Shown: one piece after another, positions 41,215 to 54,175 of the stretch
Layout: each line of letters begins with the position of its first letter
How positions within the stretch are numbered: the first letter of the stretch is position 1
Source of the DNA: Oasisia sp. SBJ-2009
Lineage: Eukaryota > Annelida > Polychaeta > Sabellida > Siboglinidae
DNA: 64,000 bases
Assembly: GCA_964017155.1 (NCBI GenBank)
Contig: OZ024867.1
Span: forward strand, 15,961,500 to 16,025,499
Direction: 5' to 3'
Made by a program: the position numbers and the translations under genes
The notes under the pieces: generated by a model
The model's database searches: none
Told to the model about the DNA's origin: nothing
What the model saw: the letters and a program-made list of their open reading frames with translations, nothing else

Positions 41215-41230
41215 GACTTGGTGTAAGACT
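41215..41230 (+). other. 12-bp short unit (GGTGTAAG), first of seven
   Basis: GGTGTGTAAG is shortened to GGTGTAAG, next to a GTGAGTAAG unit. The same event is seen at ~42,041-42,050, 45,050-45,060, 46,961-46,970, 47,785-47,795, 52,301-52,310 and 54,639-54,650. In L (near 2,871), M (near 22,341) and R at 58.2 kb the neighbouring GAGTAAG unit exists without this deletion. Confidence 0.9.
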
Positions 41231-42654
41231 TGGTGAGTAAGACTTGGTGTGTAAGACTTGGTGTGTAAGACAGGGTGTGAAAGACATGGTTTGTAAGACT
41301 TGGTGTGTAAGACATGGTGTGTAAGACTTGGTGTGTAAGTCTTAGTGTGTAAGACATGGTGTTTAAGACATGGTGTGTAGGACATGGTGTGTAAGACTTG
41401 GTGTGTAAAACTTGGTGTGTAAGACATGGTGTGTAAGACCTGGTGTGTAAGACATGGTGTGTAAGACCTGGTGTGTAAGACATGGTGTGTAAGACTTGAT
41501 GTGTAAGACCTGGTGTGTAAGACTTGGTGTGTAATACATGGTGTGTAATACTTGATGTTTCATACTTGATGTGTACGACATGGTGTGTAAGCCCTGGTGT
41601 GTAAGACATGGTGTGTAAGACCTGGTGTGTAAGACATGGTGTGTAAGACTTGGTGTGTAAGACTTAGTGTGTAAGACATGGTGTTTAAGACATGGTGTGT
41701 AAGACATGGTGTGTAAGACTTGGTGTGAAAGACTTGATGTGTAAGACTTGATGTGTAAGATTTGGTGTGTAAGACTTGGTGTGTAAAACATGGTGTGTAA
41801 GACATGGTGTGTAAGACTTGGTGTGAAAGACTTGATATGTAAGACTTGATGTGTAAGACTTGGTGTGTAAGACTTGGTGTATAAGACATGGTGTGTAAGA
41901 CTTGGTGTTTAAGACTTGGTGTGAAAGACTTGATGTGTAAGACTTGATGTGTAAGACTTGATGTGTAAGACTTGGTGTGTAAGACTTGATGTGTAAGACT
42001 TGGTGTGAAACACTTGATGTGTAAGACTTGATGTGTAAGACTTGGTGTAAGACTTGGTGAGTAAGACTTGGTGTGTAAGACTTGGTGTGTAAGACAGGGT
42101 GTGAAAGACATGGTTTGTAAGACTTGGTGTGTAAGACATGGTGTGTAAGACTTGGTGTGTAAGACATGGTGTGTAAGACTTGGTGTGTAAGACATGGTGT
42201 GTAAGACATGGTGTGTAAGACTTGGTGTGTAACACATGGTGTGTAAGACTTGGTGTGTAAGACATGGTGTGTAGGACATGGTGTGTAGGACATGGTGTGT
42301 AAGACTTGGTGTGTAAAACTTGGTGTGTAAGACATGGTGTGTAAGACCTGGTGTGTAGGACATGGTGTGTAAGACTTGATGTGTAAGACTTGATGTGTAA
42401 GACTTGATGTGTATGACTTGGTGTGTAAGACTTGGTGTCTAAGACATGGTGTGTTATACTTGATGTGTAAGATTTGATGTGTAAGACATGGTGTGTAAGA
42501 CATGGTGTGTAAGTCTTGGTGTGTAAGACATGGTGTGTAAGACTTGATGTGTAAGACATTGTGTGTAAGACTTGGTGTGTAAGACATGGTGTGTAAGACT
42601 TGGTGTGTAAGACTCGGTGTGTAAGACATGGTGTGTAAGACATGGTGTGTAAGA

Positions 42655-42668
42655 CATTGTGTAAGACC
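42655..42668 (+). other. 12-bp short unit (ACATTGTGTAAG), first of five
   Basis: CATGGTGTGTAAG becomes CATTGTGTAAG. Copies lie at ~45,661, 48,371, 52,917 and 55,251, all in segment R and each between ACTCGG-bearing and CCTGG units. Confidence 0.88.
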
Positions 42669-44967
42669 TGGTGTGTAAGACATGGTGTGTAAGACCTGGT
42701 GTGTAAGACTTGGTGTGTAAGACTTGATGTGTAAGACTTGATGAGTAAGACTTGATGTATAAGACTTGGTGTGTAAGACTTGGTGTGTAAGACATGGTGT
42801 GTTATACTTGATGTGTAAGATTTGATGTGTAAGACATGGTGTGTAAGACTTGGTGTGTAAGACATGGTGTGGAAGACTTGGTGTGTAAGACACGGTGTGT
42901 AAGACATGGTGTGTAAGACTTGGTGTGTAGCACATGGTGTGTAAGACTTGGTGTGTAAGACATGGTGTGTAGGACATGGTGTGTAGGACATGGTGTGTAA
43001 GCCTTGGTGTGTAAAACTTGGTGTGTAAGACATGGTGTGTAAGACTTGATGTCTAAGACCTGGTGTGTAAGACTTGGTGTGTAAGACATGGTGTGTAATA
43101 CTTGATGTGTAAGACTTGATGTGTACGACATGGTGTGTAAGCCCTGGTGTGTAAGACATGGTGTGTAAGACCTGGTGTGTAAGACATGGTGTGTAAGACA
43201 TGGTGTGTAAGACTAGGTGTGTAAGACATGGTGTGTAAGACATGGTGTGTAAGACTTGGTGTGTAACTCATGGTGTGTAAGACTTGGTGTGTAAGACATG
43301 GTTTGTAGGACATGGTGTGTAGGACTTGATGTGTAAGACTTGGTGTGTAAGACTTGATGTGTATGACTTGGTGTGTAAGACTTGGTGTGTAAGACATGGT
43401 GTGTTATACTTGATGTGTATGATTTGATGTGTAAGACATGGTGTGTAAGACATGGTGTGTAAGACTTGATGTGTAAGACTTGGTGTGTAAGACTTGATGT
43501 GTATGACTTGGTGTGTAAGACTTGGTGTGTAAGACATGGTGTGTTATACTTGATGTGTATGATTTGATGTGTAAGACATGGTATGTAAGACATGGTGTGT
43601 AAGACTTGGTGTGTAAGACATGGTGTGTAAGACTTGGTGTGTAAGACATTGTGTGTAAGACTTGGTGTGTAAGACATGGTGTGTAAGACTTGGTGTGTAA
43701 GACTCGGTGTGTAAGACATGGTGTGTAAGACATGGTGTGTAAGACATGGTGTGTAAGACCTGGTGTGTAAGACATGGTGTGTAAGACCTGGTGTGTAAGA
43801 CTTGGTGTGTAAGACTTGATGTGTAAGACATTGCGTGTAAGACTTGGTGTGTAAAACATGGTGTGTAAGACTTGGTGTGTAAGACTCGGTGTTTAAGACA
43901 TGGTGTGTAGAACATGGTGTGTAAGACTTGGTGTGTAAGACATGGTGTGTAAGACCTGGTGTGTAAGACATGGTGTGTAAGACTTGATGTGTAAGATCTG
44001 GTGTGTAAGACTTGGTGTGTAAGACATGGTGTGTAATACTTGATGTGTCAGACTTGATGTGTACGACATGGTGTGTAAGCCCTGGTGTGTAAGACATGGT
44101 GTGTAAAACCTGGTGTGTAAGACATGGTGTGTAAGACTTGGTGTGTAAGACTTAGTGTGTAAGACATGGTGTTTAAGACATGGTGTGTAAGACATGGTGT
44201 GTAAGACTTGGTGTGAAAGACTTGATGTGTAAGACTTGATGTGTAAGATTTGGTGTGTAAGACTTGGTGTGTAAAACATGGTGTGTAAGACTTGGTGTGT
44301 AAAACTCGGTGTGTAAGACATGGTGTGTAAGACTTGGTGTGTAAGTCTTAGTGTGTAAGACATGGTGTTTAAGACATGGTGTGTAGGACATGGTGTGTAA
44401 GACTTGGTGTGTAAAACTTGGTGTGTAAGACATGGTGTGTAAGACCTGGTGTGTAAGACATGGTGTGTAAGACCTGGTGTGTAAGACATGGTGTGTAAGA
44501 CTTGATGTGTAAGACCTGGTGTGTAAGACTTGGTGTGTAAGACATGGTGTGTAATACTTGATGTGTCAGACTTGATGTGTACGACATGGTGTGTAAGCCC
44601 TGGTGTGTAAGACATGGTGTGTAAGACCTGGTGTGTAAGACATGGTGTGTAAGACTTGGTGTGTAAGACTTAGTGTGTAAGACATGGTGTTTAAGACATG
44701 GTGTGTAAGACTTGATGTGTAAGACTTGGTGTGAAAGACTTGATGTGTAAGACTTGATGTGTAAGATTTGGTGTGTAAGACTTGGTGTGTAAAACATGGT
44801 GTGTAAGACATGGTGTGTAAGACTTGGTGTGTAAGACTTGGTGTATAAGACTTGATGTGTAAGACTTGGTGTGTAAGACTTGGTGTATAAGACATGGTGT
44901 GTAAGACTTGGTGTTTAAGACTTGGTGTGAAAGACTTGATGTGTAAGACTTGATGTGTAAGACTTGA

Positions 44968-44982
44968 TGTGTAAGATTGGTG
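44968..44982 (+). other. 13-bp unit (one-base loss)
   Basis: GTAAGATTGG replaces GTAAGACTTGG, shifting phase by 1. It is not seen in the related blocks, so it is private to this copy. Confidence 0.85.
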
Positions 44983-46639
44983 TGTAAGACTTGATGTGTA
45001 AGACTTGGTGTGAAACACTTGATGTGTAAGACTTGATGTGTAAGACTTGGTGTAAGACTTGGTGAGTAAGACTTGGTGTGTAAGACTTGGTGTGTAAGAC
45101 AGGGTGTGAAAGACATGGTTTGTAAGACTTGGTGTGTAAGACATGGTGTGTAAGACTTGGTGTGTAAGACATGGTGTGTAAGACTTGGTGTGTAAGACAT
45201 GGTGTGTAAGACATGGTGTGTAAGACTTGGTGTGTAACACATGGTGTGTAAGACTTGGTGTGTAAGACATGGTGTGTAGGACGTGGTGTGTAGGACATGG
45301 TGTGTAAGACTTGGTGTGTAAAACTTGGTGTGTAAGACATGGTGTGTAAGACCTGGTGTGTAGGACATGGTGTGTAAGACTTGATGTGTAAGACTTGATG
45401 TGTAAGACTTGATGTGTATGACTTGGTGTGTAAGACTTGGTGTCTAAGACATGGTGTGTTATACTTGATGTGTAAGATTTGATGTGTAAGACATGGTGTG
45501 TAAGACATGGTGTGTAAGACTTGGTGTGTAAGACATGGTGTGTAAGACTTGATGTGTAAGACATTGTGTGTAAGACTTGGTGTGTAAGACATGGTGTGTA
45601 AGACTTGGTGTGTAAGACTCGGTGTGTAAGACATGGTGTGTAAGACATGGTGTGTAAGACATTGTGTAAGACCTGGTGTGTAAGACATGGTGTGTACGAC
45701 CTGGTGTGTAAGACTTGGTGTGTAAGACTTGATGTGTAAGACTTGATGAGTAAGACTTGATGTATAAGACTTGGTGTGTAAGACTTGGTGTGTAAGACAT
45801 GGTGTGTTATACTTGATGTGTAAGATTTGATGTGTAAGACATGGTGTGTAAGACTTGGTGTGTAAGTCATGGTGTGGAAGACTTGGTGTGTAAGACACGG
45901 TGTGTAAGACATGGTGTGTAAGACTTGGTGTGTAGCACATGGTGTGTAAGACTTGGTGTGTAAGACATGGTGTGTAGGACATGGTGTGTAGGACATGGTG
46001 TGTAAGCCTTGGTGTGTAAAACTTGGTGTGTAAGACATGGTGTGTAAGACTTGACGTTTAAGACCTGGTGTGTAAGACTTGGTGTGTAAGACATGGTGTG
46101 TAATATTTGATGTGCAAGACTTGATGTGTACGACATGGTGTGTAAGCCCTGGTGTGTAAGACATGGTGTGTAAGACCTGGTGTGTAAGACATGGTGTGTA
46201 AGACATGGTGTGTAAGACTAGGTGTGTAAGACATGGTGTGTAAGACATGGTGTGTAAGACTTGGTGTGTAAGACATGGTGTGTAAGACATGGTGTGTAAG
46301 ACTTGGTGTGTAACTCACGGTGTGTAAGACTTGGTGTGTAAGACTTGGTGTGTAAGACTTGATGTGTATGACTTGGTGTGTAAGACTTGGTGTGTAAGAC
46401 ATGGTGTGTTATACTTGATGTGTATGATTTGATGTGTAAGACATGGTGTGTAAGACATGGTGTGTAAGACTTGATGTGTAAGACTTGGTGTGTAAGACTT
46501 GATGTGTATGACTTGGTGTGTAAGACATGGTGTGTAAGACCTGGTGTGTAAGACATGGTGTGTAAGACTTGGTGTGTAAGACTTAGTGTGTAAGACATGG
46601 TGTTTAAGACATGGTGTGTAAGACATGGTGTGTAAGACT

Positions 46640-49600
46640 TGGTGTGAAAGACTTGATGTGTAAGACTTGATGTGTAAGATTTGGTGTGTAAGACTTGGTG
46701 TGTAAAACATGGTGTGTAAGACATGGTGTGTAAGACTTGGTGTGAAAGACTTGATATGTAAGACTTGATGTGTAAGACTTGGTGTGTAAGACTTGGTGTA
46801 TAAGACATGGTGTGTAAGACTTGGTGTTTAAGACTTGGTGTGAAAGACTTGATGTGTAAGACTTGATGTGTAAGACTTGATGTGTAAGACTTGGTGTGTA
46901 AGACTTGATGTGTAAGACTTGGTGTGAAACACTTGATGTGTAAGACTTGATGTGTAAGACTTGGTGTAAGACTTGGTGAGTAAGACTTGGTGTGTAAGAC
47001 TTGGTGTGTAAGACAGGGTGTGAAAGACATGGTTTGTAAGACTTGGTGTGTAAGACATGGTGTGTAAGACTTGGTGTGTAAGTCTTAGTGTGTAAGACAT
47101 GGTGTTTAAGACATGGTGTGTAGGACATGGTGTGTAAGACTTGGTGTGTAAAACTTGGTGTGTAAGACATGGTGTGTAAGACCTGGTGTGTAAGACATGG
47201 TGTGTAAGACCTGGTGTGTAAGACATGGTGTGTAAGACTTGATGTGTAAGACCTGGTGTGTAAGACTTGGTGTGTAAGACATGGTGTGTAATACTTGATG
47301 TGTCAGACTTGATGTGTACGACATGGTGTGTAAGCCCTGGTGTGTAAGACATGGTGTGTAAGACCTGGTGTGTAAGACATGGTGTGTAAGACTTGGTGTG
47401 TAAGACTTAGTGTGTAAGACATGGTGTTTAAGACATGGTGTGTAAGACATGGTGTGTAAGACTTGGTGTGAAAGACTTGATGTGTAAGACTTGATGTGTA
47501 AGATTTGGTGTGTAAGACTTGGTGTGTAAAACATGGTGTGTAAGACATGGTGTGTAAGACTTGGTGTGAAAGACTTGATATGTAAGACTTGATGTGTAAG
47601 ACTTGGTGTGTAAGACTTGGTGTATAAGACATGGTGTGTAAGACTTGGTGTTTAAGACTTGGTGTGAAAGACTTGATGTGTAAGACTTGATGTGTAAGAC
47701 TTGATGTGTAAGACTTGGTGTGTAAGACTTGATGTGTAAGACTTGGTGTGAAACACTTGATGTGTAAGACTTGATGTGTAAGACTTGGTGTAAGACTTGG
47801 TGAGTAAGACTTGGTGTGTAAGACTTGGTGTGTAAGACAGGGTGTGAAAGGCATGGTTTGTAAGACTTGGTGTGTAAGACATGGTGTGTAAGACTTGGTG
47901 TGTAAGACATGGTGTGTAAGACTTGGTGTGTAAGACATGGTGTGTAAGACATGGTGTGTAAGACTTGGTGTGTAAGACATGGTGTGTAGGACATGGTGTG
48001 TAGGACATGGTGTGTAAGACTTGGTGTGTAAAACTTGGTGTGTAAGACATGGTGTGTAAGACCTGGTGTGTAGGACATGGTGTGTAAGACTTGATGTGTA
48101 AGACTTGATGTGTAAGACTTGATGTGTATGACTTGGTGTGTAAGACTTGGTGTCTAAGACATGGTGTGTTATACTTGATGTGTAAGATTTGATGTGTAAG
48201 ACATGGTGTGTAAGACATGGTGTGTAAGACTTGGTGTGTAAGACATGGTGTGTAAGACTTGATGTGTAAGACATTGTGTGTAAGACTTGGTGTGTAAGAC
48301 ATGGTGTGTAAGACTTGGTGTGTAAGACTCGGTGTGTAAGACATGGTGTGTAAGACATGGTGTGTAAGACATTGTGTAAGACCTGGTGTGTAAGACATGG
48401 TGTGTAAGACCTGGTGTGTAAGACTTGGTGTGTAAGACTTGATGTGTAAGACTTGATGAGTAAGACTTGATGTATAAGACTTGGTGTGTAAGACTTGGTG
48501 TGTAAGACATGGTGTGTTATACTTGATGTGTAAGATTTGATGTGTAAGACATGGTGTGTAAGACTTGGTGTGTAAGACATGGTGTGGAAGACTTGGTGTG
48601 TAAGACACGGTGTGTAAGACATGGTGTGTAAGACTTGGTGTGTAGCACATGGTGTGTAAGACTTGGTGTGTAAGACATGGTGTGTAGGACATGGTGTGTA
48701 GGACATGGTGTGTAAGCCTTGGTGTGTAAAACTTGGTGTGTAAGACATGGTGTGTAAGACTTGATGTTTAAGACCTGGTGTGTAAGACTTGGTGTGTAAG
48801 ACATGGTGTGTAATACTTGATGTGTTAGACTTGATGTGTGCGACATGGTGTGTAAGCCCTGGTGTGTAAGACATGGTGTGTAAGACCTGGTGTGTAAGAC
48901 ATGGTGTGTAAGACATGGTGTGTAAGACTAGGTGTGTAAGACATGGTGTGTAAGACATGGTGTGTAAGACTTGGTGTGTAACTCATGGTGTGTAAGACTT
49001 GGTGTGTAAGACATGGTTTGTAGGACATGGTGTGTAGGACTTGATGTGTAAGACTTGGTGTGTAAGACTTGATGTGTATGACTTGGTGTGTAAGACTTGG
49101 TGTGTAAGACATGGTGTGTTATACTTGATGTGTATGATTTGATGTGTAAGACATGGTGTGTAAGACATGGTGTGTAAGACTTGATGTGTAAGACTTGGTG
49201 TGTAAGACTTGATGTGTATGACTTGGTGTGTAAGACTTGGTGTGTAAGACATGGTGTGTTATACTTGATGTGTATGATTTGATGTGTAAGACATGGTATG
49301 TAAGACATGGTGTGTAAGACTTGGTGTGTAAGACATGGTGTGTAAGACTTGGTGTGTAAGACATTGTGTGTAAGACTTGGTGTGTAAGACATGGTGTGTA
49401 AGACTTGGTGTGTAAGACTCGGTGTGTAAGACATGGTGTGTAAGACATGGTGTGTAAGACATGGTGTGTAAGACCTGGTGTGTAAGACATGGTGTGTAAG
49501 ACCTGGTGTGTAAGACTTGGTGTGTAAGACTTGATGTGTAAGACATTGTGTGTAAGACTTGGTGTGTAAAACATGGTGTGTAAGACTTGGTGTGTAAGAC
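46640..49600 (+). repeat. ~5.7-kb-spaced duplication, copy 2
   Basis: Counterpart of 40.9-43.9 kb, carrying both short-unit markers (46,961, 47,785 and 48,371). Confidence 0.78.
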
Positions 49601-50091
49601 TCGGTGTGTAAGACATGGTGTGTAAGACTTGGTGTGTAAGTCTTAGTGTGTAAGACATGGTGTTTAAGACATGGTGTGTAGGACATGGTGTGTAAGACTT
49701 GGTGTGTAAAACTTGGTGTGTAAGACATGGTGTGTAAGACCTGGTGTGTAAGACATGGTGTGTAAGACCTGGTGTGTAAGACATGGTGTGTAAGACTTGA
49801 TGTGTAAGACCTGGTGTGTAAGACTTGGTGTGTAAGACATGGTGTGTAATACTTGATGTGTCAGACTTGATGTGTACGACATGGTGTGTAAGCCCTGGTG
49901 TGTAAGACATGGTGTGTAAAACCTGGTGTGTAAGACATGGTGTGTAAGACTTGGTGTGTAAGACTTAGTGTGTAAGACATGGTGTTTAAGACATGGTGTG
50001 TAAGACATGGTGTGTAAGACTTGGTGTGAAAGACTTGATGTGTAAGACTTGATGTGTAAGATTTGGTGTGTAAGACTTGGTGTGTAAAACA
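48590..50091 (+). repeat. 1,638-bp-spaced HOR block, copy 1
   Basis: Matches 50,228-51,729 at offset 1,638 (117 x 14). Anchors are ACACGG 48,601/50,239, AACTCATGG ~48,980/50,618 and TTATAC 49,119/50,757 and 49,259/50,897. A TTAGAC change near 50,310 and GTGAAAGAC near 50,922 are private to copy 2. Confidence 0.86.
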
Positions 50092-50227
50092 TGGTGTGTA
50101 AGACATGGTGTGTAAGACTTGGTGTGAAAGACTTGATATGTAAGACTTGATGTGTAAGACTTGGTGTGTAAGACTTGGTGTATAAGACATGGTGTGTAAG
50201 ACTTGGTGTTTAAGACTTGGTGTGAAA

Positions 50228-51729
50228 GACTTGGTGTGTAAGACACGGTGTGTAAGACATGGTGTGTAAGACTTGGTGTGTAGCACATGGTGTGTAAGAC
50301 TTGGTGTGTTAGACATGGTGTGTAGGACATGGTGTGTAGGACATGGTGTGTAAGCCTTGGTGTGTAAAACTTGGTGTGTAAGACATGGTGTGTAAGACTT
50401 GATGTTTAAGACCTGGTGTGTAAGACTTGGTGTGTAAGACATGGTGTGTAATACTTGATGTGTAAGACTTGATGTGTACGACATGGTGTGTAAGCCCTGG
50501 TGTGTAAGACATGGTGTGTAAGACCTGGTGTGTAAGACATGGTGTGTAAGACATGGTGTGTAAGACTAGGTGTGTAAGACATGGTGTGTAAGACATGGTG
50601 TGTAAGACTTGGTGTGTAACTCATGGTGTGTAAGACTTGGTGTGTAAGACATGGTTTGTAGGACATGGTGTGTAGGACTTGATGTGTAAGACTTGGTGTG
50701 TAAGACTTGATGTGTATGACTTGGTGTGTAAGACTTGGTGTGTAAGACATGGTGTGTTATACTTGATGTGTATGATTTGATGTGTAAGACATGGTGTGTA
50801 AGACATGGTGTGTAAGACTTGATGTGTAAGACTTGGTGTGTAAGACTTGATGTGTATGACTTGGTGTGTAAGACTTGGTGTGTAAGACATGGTGTGTTAT
50901 ACTTGATGTGTATGATTTGATGTGAAAGACATGGTATGTAAGACATGGTGTGTAAGACTTGGTGTGTAAGACATGGTGTGTAAGACTTGGTGTGTAAGAC
51001 ATTGTGTGTAAGACTTGGTGTGTAAGACATGGTGTGTAAGACTTGGTGTGTAAGACTCGGTGTGTAAGACATGGTGTGTAAGACATGGTGTGTAAGACAT
51101 GGTGTGTAAGACCTGGTGTGTAAGACATGGTGTGTAAGACCTGGTGTGTAAGACTTGGTGTGTAAGACTTGATGTGTAAGACATTGTGTGTAAGACTTGG
51201 TGTGTAAAACATGGTGTGTAAGACTTGGTGTGTAAGACTCGGTGTGTAAGACATGGTGTGTAAGACTTGGTGTGTAAGTCTTAGTGTGTAAGACATGGTG
51301 TTTAAGACATGGTGTGTAGGACATGGTGTGTAAGACTTGGTGTGTAAAACTTGGTGTGTAAGACATGGTGTGTAAGACCTGGTGTGTAAGACATGGTGTG
51401 TAAGACCTGGTGTGTAAGACATGGTGTGTAAGACTTGATGTGTAAGACCTGGTGTGTAAGACTTGGTGTGTAAGACATGGTGTGTAATACTTGATGTGTC
51501 AGACTTGATGTGTACGACATGGTGTGTAAGCCCTGGTGTGTAAGACATGGTGTGTAAAACCTGGTGTGTAAGACATGGTGTGTAAGACTTGGTGTGTAAG
51601 ACTTAGTGTGTAAGACATGGTGTTTAAGACATGGTGTGTAAGACATGGTGTGTAAGACTTGGTGTGAAAGACTTGATGTGTAAGACTTGATGTGTAAGAT
51701 TTGGTGTGTAAGACTTGGTGTGTAAAACT
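50228..51729 (+). repeat. 1,638-bp-spaced HOR block, copy 2
   Basis: Second copy of 48,590-50,091. The 136 bp between them (50,092-50,227) come from another block type (GAAAGACTTGATATG, GGTGTATAAG). Confidence 0.86.
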
Positions 51730-51839
51730 TGGTGTGTAAGACATGGTGTGTAAGACCTGGTGTGTAAGACATGGTGTGTAAGACCTGGTGTGTAAGACAT
51801 GGTGTGTAAGACTTGATGTGTAAGACCTGGTGTGTAAGA

Positions 51840-54175
51840 CTTGGTGTGTAAGACATGGTGTGTAATACTTGATGTGTCAGACTTGATGTGTACGACATGG
51901 TGTGTAAGCCCTGGTGTGTAAGACATGGTGTGTAAAACCTGGTGTGTAAGACATGGTGTGTAAGACTTGGTGTGTAAGACTTAGTGTGTAAGACATGGTG
52001 TTTAAGACATGGTGTGTAAGACATGGTGTGTAAGACTTGGTGTGAAAGACTTGATGTGTAAGACTTGATGTGTAAGATTTGGTGTGTAAGACTTGGTGTG
52101 TAAAACATGGTGTGTAAGACATGGTGTGTAAGACTTGGTGTGAAAGACTTGATATGTAAGACTTGATGTGTAAGACTTGGTGTGTAAGACTTGGTGTATA
52201 AGACATGGTGTGTAAGACTTGTTGTTTAAGACTTGGTGTGAAAGACTTGATGTGTAAGACTTGGTGTGAAACACTTGATGTGTAAGACTTGATGTGTAAG
52301 ACTTGGTGTAAGACTTGGTGAGTAAGACTTGGTGTGTAAGTCTTGGTGTGTAAGACAGGGTGTGAAAGACATGGTTTGTAAGACTTGGTGTGTAAGACAT
52401 GGTGTGTAAGACTTGGTGTGTAAGACATGGTGTGTAAGACTTAGTGTGTAAGACATGGTGTGTAAGACATGGTGTGTAAGACTTGGTGTGTAACACATGG
52501 TGTGTAAGACTTGGTGTGTAAGACATGGTGTGTAGGACATGGTGTGTAGGACATGATGTGTAAGACTTGGTGTTTAAAACTTGGTGTGTAAGACATGGTG
52601 TGTAAGACCTGGTGTGTATGACATGGTGTGTAAGACTTGATGTGTAAGACTTGATGTGTAAGACTTGATGTGTATGACTTGGTGTGTAAGACTTGGTGTC
52701 TAAGACATGGTGTGTTATACTTGATGTGTAAGATTTGATGTGTAAGACATGGTGTGTAAGACATGGTGTGTAAGACTTGGTGTGTAAGACATGGTGTGTA
52801 AGACTTGATGTGTAAGACATTGTGTGTAAGACTTGGTGTGTAAGACATGGTGTGTAAGACTTGGTGTGTAAGACTCGGTGTGTAAGACATGGTGGGTAAG
52901 ACATGGTGTGTAAGACATTGTGTAAGACCTGGTGTGAAAGACATGGTGTGTAAGACCTGGTGTGTAAGACTTGGTGTGTAAGACTTGATGTGTAAGACTT
53001 GATGAGTAAGACTTGATGTATAAGACTTGGTGTGTAAGACTTGGTGTGTAAGACATGGTGTGTTATACTTGATGTGTAAGATTTGATGTGTAAGACATGG
53101 TGTGTAAGACTTGGTGTGTAAGACATGGTGTGGAAGACTTGGTGTGTAAGACACGGTGTGTAAGACATGGTGTGTAAGACTTGGTGTGTAGCACATGGTG
53201 TGAAAGACTTGGTGTGTAAGACATGGTGTGTAGGACATGGTGTGTAGGACATGGTGTGTAAGCCTTGGTGTGTAAAACTTGGTGTGTAAGACATGGTGTG
53301 TAAGACTTGATGTTTAAGACCTGGTGTGTAAGACTTGGTGTGTAAGACATGGTGTGTAATACTTGATGTGTAAGACTTGATGTGTACGACATGGTGTGTA
53401 AGCCCTGGTGTGTAAGACATGGTGTGTAAGACCTGGTGTGTAAGACATGGTGTGTAAGACATGGTGTGTAAGACTAGGTGTGTAAGACATGGTGTGTAAG
53501 ACATGGTGTGTAAGACTTGGTGTGTAACTCATGGTGTGTAAGACTTGGTGTGTAAGACATGGTTTGTAGGACATGGTGTGTAGGACTTGATGTGTAAGAC
53601 TTGGTGTGTAAGACTTGATGTGTATGACTTGGTGTGTAAGACTTGGTGTGTAAGACATGGTGTGTTATACTTGATGTGTATGATTTGATGTGTAAGACAT
53701 GGTGTGTAAGACATGGTGTGTAAGACTTGATGTGTAAGACTTGGTGTGTAAGACTTGATGTGTATGACTTGGTGTGTAAGACTTGGTGTGTAAGACATGG
53801 TGTGTTATACTTGGTGTGTATGATTTGATGTGTAAGACATGGTATGTAAGACATGGTGTGTAAGACTTGGTGTGTAAGACATGGTGTGTAAGACTTGGTG
53901 TGTAAGACATTGTGTGTAAGACTTGGTGTGTAAGACATGGTGTGTAAGACTTGGTGTGTAAGACTCGGTGTGTAAGACATGGTGTGTAAGACATGGTGTG
54001 TAAGACATGGTGTGTAAGACCTGGTGTGTAAGACATGGTGTGTAAGACCTGGTGTGTAAGACTTGGTGTGTAAGACTTGATGTGTAAGACTAGATGTGTA
54101 AGACTTGGTGTGTAAGACTTGATGTGTAAGACTTGATGAGTAAGACTTGATATATAAGACTTGGTGTGTAAGACT
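51840..54175 (+). repeat. 2,334-bp HOR unit, copy 1
   Basis: Tandem copy with ~54,176-56,510. The spacing is not a multiple of 14 because each unit contains two 2-bp-short repeats (166.7 x 14). Anchors are TCAGAC ~51,878/54,212, GGTGTAAG 52,305/54,639 and TATATAAG ~54,150/56,484. Copy 1 has scattered private changes such as TTGTTGTTTAAG near 52,219 and GGTGGGTAAG near 52,892. Confidence 0.85.

Larger units (their letters stand above)
40900..43890 (+). repeat. ~5.7-kb-spaced duplication, copy 1
   Basis: Matches ~46,640-49,600 at offset 5,743 (41,427/47,170; 41,791/47,534), becoming 5,715 (43,243/48,958; 43,397/49,112), a two-unit difference. Its 42.0-43.4 kb part also matches 45.0-46.4 kb at offset 3,005. 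Similarity ends near 43,890. Confidence 0.78.

Noticed and set aside
54140..54160. TATATA-containing units (also near 56,482, 60,249 and 63,609) as promoters
   Set aside because: They are a point variant of TTGATGTGTAAG that travels with HOR copies. No start site, gene or other promoter element is nearby.
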